Source: JBBTCJ01 sp038043285 (GTDB taxonomy: Bacteria; Planctomycetota; Phycisphaerae; UBA1845). From it: a stretch of DNA of 24,651 nucleotides. Under the pieces are notes generated by a model. It did no database searches. It was not told where the DNA came from and saw only the letters and a program-made list of their open reading frames with translations. Each line of letters begins with the position of its first letter. Within the stretch, counting starts at the first letter, position 1. Positions 21,625 to 24,651 of this stretch are shown here, piece by piece. Both the position numbers and the translations under genes were made by a program. Location: positions 1-24,651 of the forward strand of contig JBBTCJ010000166.1 of NCBI GenBank assembly GCA_038043285.1, written 5' to 3'.

Positions 21625-22377
21625 TCAAAACGCCGTGAACGGACCCAACGGCTGCACCGGCGGATGATTCGCCCCCGCCCCGGTCATCGTGTCCGTCGTC
21701 GTCAACGTTGCCGCGCCGCCGAACCAATTATTCCCCGGACTCACCGGCTCACCGGCGTAGTTCGCCCCGCCCAGGTATCCGGGCAGTGGGTGATATCGCA
21801 CCAGGTCCGTGCCCAACACGCGGATCGGGCTGACCCCTCTGTATAGCGCCAATGCCTCGTTGGCGGTCACGCGGCGTTTGCCGAAGATCGCTTCCGCAAG
21901 CTGACCACCGAAGGAGAATTGTCCCACCGGCCCCAGGTCTCTGCCGATGGCGTACCTGTTGGCATTGATGACTGTATCCTCTACGGGATCATCACCCAGC
22001 AGGTTAGCCGACCCAATCAGAGAACCATCCAGGAACAGCTCCAACCAATACCTGTAGGTTTGGGCGCTGTAGAGTTCACGGTAAGCGTTCACGATCGCGT
22101 GATGCCATACCCCGTCGTCTAGACTGGTCGAACCGGTGACGGTGACAGTGCCGGAGGCCGGGGCCATGTCGGTCGCTTTGATGTACCCCGTGTTTTTCTC
22201 CTGGTAGAGGCTGATGGAGTAGTCGGCGTTCGATGAACTCCCATACCACAAGACGGTTTTCTGACTTGTCTTGGTGACGTTCTTAAACCACGCACCCATG
22301 CAGAATGGACGATCGCTGACGATCCATTCGTCACGGTACAGTCTGTCGTTAAGGTTGAGCTGGAAAGTGCGGGCCAT
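21625..22377 (-). CDS. LamG/concanavalin-like prophage virion protein
   Basis: A 250-residue protein with a LamG-type jelly-roll: ICMGAW-type strands near the start (DRPFCMGAWFKNV), then the diagnostic DDGVWHHAIVNAY and ELFLDGSLIGSANLLGDD. A C-terminal segment follows (KRRVTANEALALYRGVSP) of the sort seen in phage lectin-fold proteins that list a decorated surface feature. Such domains bind glycans and are common in phage tail and decoration proteins. The ATG at 22377 lies 2 nt after the stop of the preceding tail-fibre gene. An upstream start at 22407 would run through that gene. It is probably exposed on the virion and may take part in host recognition. Confidence 0.82.
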   Translation of the reverse strand: MARTFQLNLNDRLYRDEWIVSDRPFCMGAWFKNVTKTSQKTVLWYGSSSNADYSISLYQEKNTGYIKATDMAPASGTVTVTGSTSLDDGVWHHAIVNAYRELYSAQTYRYWLELFLDGSLIGSANLLGDDPVEDTVINANRYAIGRDLGPVGQFSFGGQLAEAIFGKRRVTANEALALYRGVSPIRVLGTDLVRYHPLPGYLGGANYAGEPVSPGNNWFGGAATLTTTDTMTGAGANHPPVQPLGPFTAF

Positions 22378-22379
22378 GC

Positions 22380-23342
22380 TTACTCCCAGATCAGCGAGGG
22401 CAGCCACGTCGAAACCTTGTCCAGCGTCCAGCTTGCCGTTAAGAACGTGAGGTCCATGACCAGAAAATTGCCTGCGGCGGCTGTGGCTGCGTCGAGGGTG
22501 ACCTTCAATTCCTTGTACTTGTCCCCGTCGGTCGTCGCCCAGGTCATGGTGTCCGGCGTGGTAGGGTGTTCATCGGCCAGGCTCGCGGAGGAGTAATCGC
22601 TACCCACTGCGACCGACGCCCACTTCACCTTGATCTTGGCATCCTTACTCGCTGATGGGGCGTTGGCCACGCCGATCAATCGCAGCTTGAGGACGCCTGG
22701 CGGCAACGTCATCGGCAACTCCCACTGAAGCCGCCAGATGGTGTCCGCCGCGATACTGGCTGCGACGCCAAGACCCTGTAATTGTTTGGCGTTCGCACCC
22801 GCACCGACGTGCACGTTGGCGAAAGCATTCGACGAAACCGGAAAGCATGAGATTGGAAAGGTCGGCGGAAGAATGGAGCCAATGGCGAGCGTGGCTCGCT
22901 GCGTGGCTGCGTCGGCGTCGTCGATCAGGGCACGGCCCGCAGCTGTAAACGTAGCAAGCGATGCCGTTCCTGCACCGGTGAAGTATGGCAGCCTGTCTGC
23001 TGCGGAGACCAAACCTGCTATGGCCGCAAGCTCTGCATCAGCCATAGTTATTGCCGTCCATCCCGTTGTGCCGTTGCTGTTGACGTACAGCACGTCATCG
23101 ACGGAGTTCCAGCAAATTGTTCCTTCGCTTGCCGAATGCGTCGGTGCACCGGTCGTCGTCTTAACTTGAGCGACGATCTCTCCAGCCGGAGCGGTCGCGT
23201 GTGATCCGCCTTTGAACGCACCCGACGCAATCGCCTGCAAGACAACGTTGACGTTGCCTGCTTTGATGTCCTGCGGATCATATAAGTCAAAACCGTGTAT
23301 GCCATCGGACGGTGCGAACTCACCTGTAATTGGAATCGTCAT
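22380..23342 (-). CDS. Prophage tail fibre protein
   Basis: A 320-residue protein. The N-terminal part has a short virion-attachment-like stretch, then GTICWNSVDDVLYVNSNG and GTTGWTAITMADAELAAIAG. The block at about residues 103-150 (ELAAIAGLVSAADRLPYFTG, then the ALIDDADAATQRATL phrase) is a segment I know from many phage tail fibres and collar-type proteins. The C-terminal half is beta-rich (LQWELPMTLPPGVLKLRLIG, YKELKVTLDAATAAAGNFLV), probably the distal receptor-binding part. The gene follows the larger fibre protein with 1 nt between stop and start and is followed 2 nt later by the LamG-type gene. Confidence 0.87.
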   Translation of the reverse strand: MTIPITGEFAPSDGIHGFDLYDPQDIKAGNVNVVLQAIASGAFKGGSHATAPAGEIVAQVKTTTGAPTHSASEGTICWNSVDDVLYVNSNGTTGWTAITMADAELAAIAGLVSAADRLPYFTGAGTASLATFTAAGRALIDDADAATQRATLAIGSILPPTFPISCFPVSSNAFANVHVGAGANAKQLQGLGVAASIAADTIWRLQWELPMTLPPGVLKLRLIGVANAPSASKDAKIKVKWASVAVGSDYSSASLADEHPTTPDTMTWATTDGDKYKELKVTLDAATAAAGNFLVMDLTFLTASWTLDKVSTWLPSLIWE

Positions 23343-23343
23343 G

Positions 23344-24651
23344 CTAAGTTATCACAATCGTACTGTTGGTTGGGAAAATGCCCGGATTCGTGGATCGCCA
23401 TGCCCTATAGTTTTCCACCACCCCAAAGTCGTTTGTGTGAGAAACCAAGCCCGCTTCGTAAGCACCATCCACGTCGATCCCGGCATACTTCATGGTAGAA
23501 AAATCGGCAACCGCATCAGGATGTAAAAGCCAAAAATGATCGGTCCCGGAAACAACGATATTTGTGTACGTCCCAGCAAGTGAAGTATTCAAATTGCTCT
23601 GACCGCCTGCCGTATTGTCCAACGCAAGAATACTCGCATTGGTGATCGGCTGCGTGCTTGGACCCGGCCCCATGTAGATGCGATTCGCAAACGCCGCTGC
23701 CTGAGTCTTAAGGCTCCACGTCGTGCCGGTTGATCCATTGATGTTCACAGCCTGCAACTCAGACACGTTGGAGTAAATCTCCTTGTAGTCCTCCGCGTAT
23801 CCGTAGACGTTCGTCACGTTCACCAGCGCCGCGGCGGTAAAGGAGGCTTCTTGATATCCCGTGCTTCCGTTTCCTGGGCTCAGCCCGTAATGCGTCGGAG
23901 CCGCAATGTTGGCGTTGGAAACGCAGAACCATACGGACTGTCCGGTCGCCAGACCGGTGATGCTGGCGAAGGTTCCGTTGGGCGACTCCGTGAGGTCGCT
24001 AAGCTGCAATGCCTCGATGGTCGCTTCGGTCAGCGGTCCGGTCGTCGCGGCCTTGCCGACGTATCGCCTCGTCGGCGGCCGGGTGTTTTGAACCACCACC
24101 GTCACGGTTCCGAGTTGTGCAATCTCGGATCGGTACGTCTCATAGTTCGCCACCTTGAGGTAGGTGGACGTAACCGATACCGGATTGTTCTTGAGGCTGA
24201 ACTTGGCCCGCTCACCACCAATGGCGAAAAACAAGTTGACGTCCAGCGTGGCGTCATTGTCCACGAAGGCGAACCATACGTAGTCGCCCGCTCCGGTTGC
24301 CGGGATGCTGCTGTAGGTGGCGAAAGGATTGATGTCCAGGAAGTGTGTCAGCGCGACGACCTGCGCGCTCGTCAGGCCGGCCGTCTGCGTACTCACGCCG
24401 GCGTAATTCGGCGCTCGGTAGGTCACGATCACGTCCCGCGTCAGCCCCGCCGTGCCCGCCACGGTGGCGGTCACGCGAAACGTACGCGCCGCGTCCCGTG
24501 TGGATGATCGAAAGTAAGCCGCCCCCGTTCCGCTGAGAAACGGAGTCGTAATCGTCAACGGGTAGCCGGGATCGGGCGACACAGTGAGCGTCACGCTCGC
24601 GGCACTCGGCGAGCCGACGTAAGTCATGGCGAACGCCGGAACCGTATCGTT
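23344..24651 (-). CDS. Prophage fibre/structural protein with three tandem repeats (5' end cut by window)
   Basis: At least 435 residues. The frame is open past the ATG at 24627 to the window edge, and the preceding residues continue the same beta-type sequence, so the true start is outside. Three repeats of about 110 residues cover roughly 24405-24085, 24066-23734 and 23682-23347. Each opens with a Y-x-G turn, then LTxAxxxAL, a short Trp-bearing strand (DYVWFAFVD, SVWFCVSN, DHFWLLHP) and a closing Y-xxx-YRS or similar phrase with a beta hairpin (NYETYRSEIAQLGTVTVVV, DYKEIYSNVSELQAVNI, NYRAWRSTNPGIFPTN). This pattern recurs in phage fibre and baseplate proteins. An Ig-like segment precedes repeat 1. 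It is the first visible gene of the tail run. Confidence 0.82.
   Translation of the reverse strand, partial: NDTVPAFAMTYVGSPSAASVTLTVSPDPGYPLTITTPFLSGTGAAYFRSSTRDAARTFRVTATVAGTAGLTRDVIVTYRAPNYAGVSTQTAGLTSAQVVALTHFLDINPFATYSSIPATGAGDYVWFAFVDNDATLDVNLFFAIGGERAKFSLKNNPVSVTSTYLKVANYETYRSEIAQLGTVTVVVQNTRPPTRRYVGKAATTGPLTEATIEALQLSDLTESPNGTFASITGLATGQSVWFCVSNANIAAPTHYGLSPGNGSTGYQEASFTAAALVNVTNVYGYAEDYKEIYSNVSELQAVNINGSTGTTWSLKTQAAAFANRIYMGPGPSTQPITNASILALDNTAGGQSNLNTSLAGTYTNIVVSGTDHFWLLHPDAVADFSTMKYAGIDVDGAYEAGLVSHTNDFGVVENYRAWRSTNPGIFPTNSTIVIT

Larger units (their letters stand above)
19912..24651. mobile_element. Prophage, tail end, running off the window
   Basis: From the tRNA-Gly fragment to the window end the content is phage-like. 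There is a fibre-type protein with three tandem repeats, a tail-fibre protein carrying the ELAAIAGL ... ADRLPYFTG ... GRALIDDADAATQRATL signature, a LamG-fold protein, and two unknown small genes in one tight minus-strand run. The coding sequence looks less GC-rich than the host part. Integrase, capsid, packaging and lysis genes are not in view and would be to the right. Confidence 0.78.

Noticed and set aside
1..24651. CRISPR array, rRNA operon, insertion sequence or transposase
   Set aside because: I saw no regularly spaced direct repeats, no rRNA-like sequence and no transposase motifs in any frame.

Overview
The window looks like a chromosome segment of a Planctomycetota bacterium that ends inside an integrated prophage. 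The host part is GC-rich. The planctomycete assignment rests on the gene content: a YdjY-domain protein, an anti-sigma protein joined to an H-X10-DG pseudopilin-like domain, a dockerin-like EF-hand tail on a small membrane protein, two ECF sigma factors within 3 kb, and a long TPR/coiled-coil secretin. No 16S gene or other formal marker is present, so the assignment is an inference.

Layout. (1) 1-1058, minus: 5' part of an MtaB-type tRNA methylthiotransferase, cut by the window start. (2) 1171-9828, plus: a type IV pilus (or related secretion) assembly cluster. It holds a PilM-PilN fusion, two membrane-anchored proteins in the positions of PilO and PilP, and a PilQ-like secretin with its own promoter and a TTG start. 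A secreted protein with a YdjY domain and an ExbD-like tail follows. (3) 10882-11925, plus: KdsD/KpsF-type arabinose-5-phosphate isomerase, which feeds Kdo synthesis for the outer membrane. (4) 11998-14803: two sigma modules facing each other. On plus is an ECF sigma factor with a single-pass EF-hand protein. On minus is a second ECF sigma factor with an anti-sigma/pseudopilin fusion. (5) 14956-16458, plus: a GAF-AAA+-Fis activator of sigma-54 RNA polymerase. (6) 16745-19635, minus: a small heat-shock protein and a large MscS-type mechanosensitive channel.

Boundary and prophage. At 19912-19960 on the minus strand lies the 3' half of a tRNA-Gly(TCC) without its 5' half. To its right, tail-fibre and virion-like genes run on minus to the window end. 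This is what is left on the host side when a phage integrates into the 3' end of a tRNA gene and restores the tRNA at the far end. The intact tRNA and the integrase would then lie beyond the right edge. Tail genes sit next to the att-like site, as in lambda-type prophages, with a small plus-strand membrane-protein gene between them in a moron-like position.

The strongest leads are the PilM-PilN fusion, the two sigma modules whose partners carry unusual extracytoplasmic domains, the recurrent -10-like hexamers placed so that transcripts would be leaderless or nearly so, and the tRNA-Gly att site with its prophage tail module.
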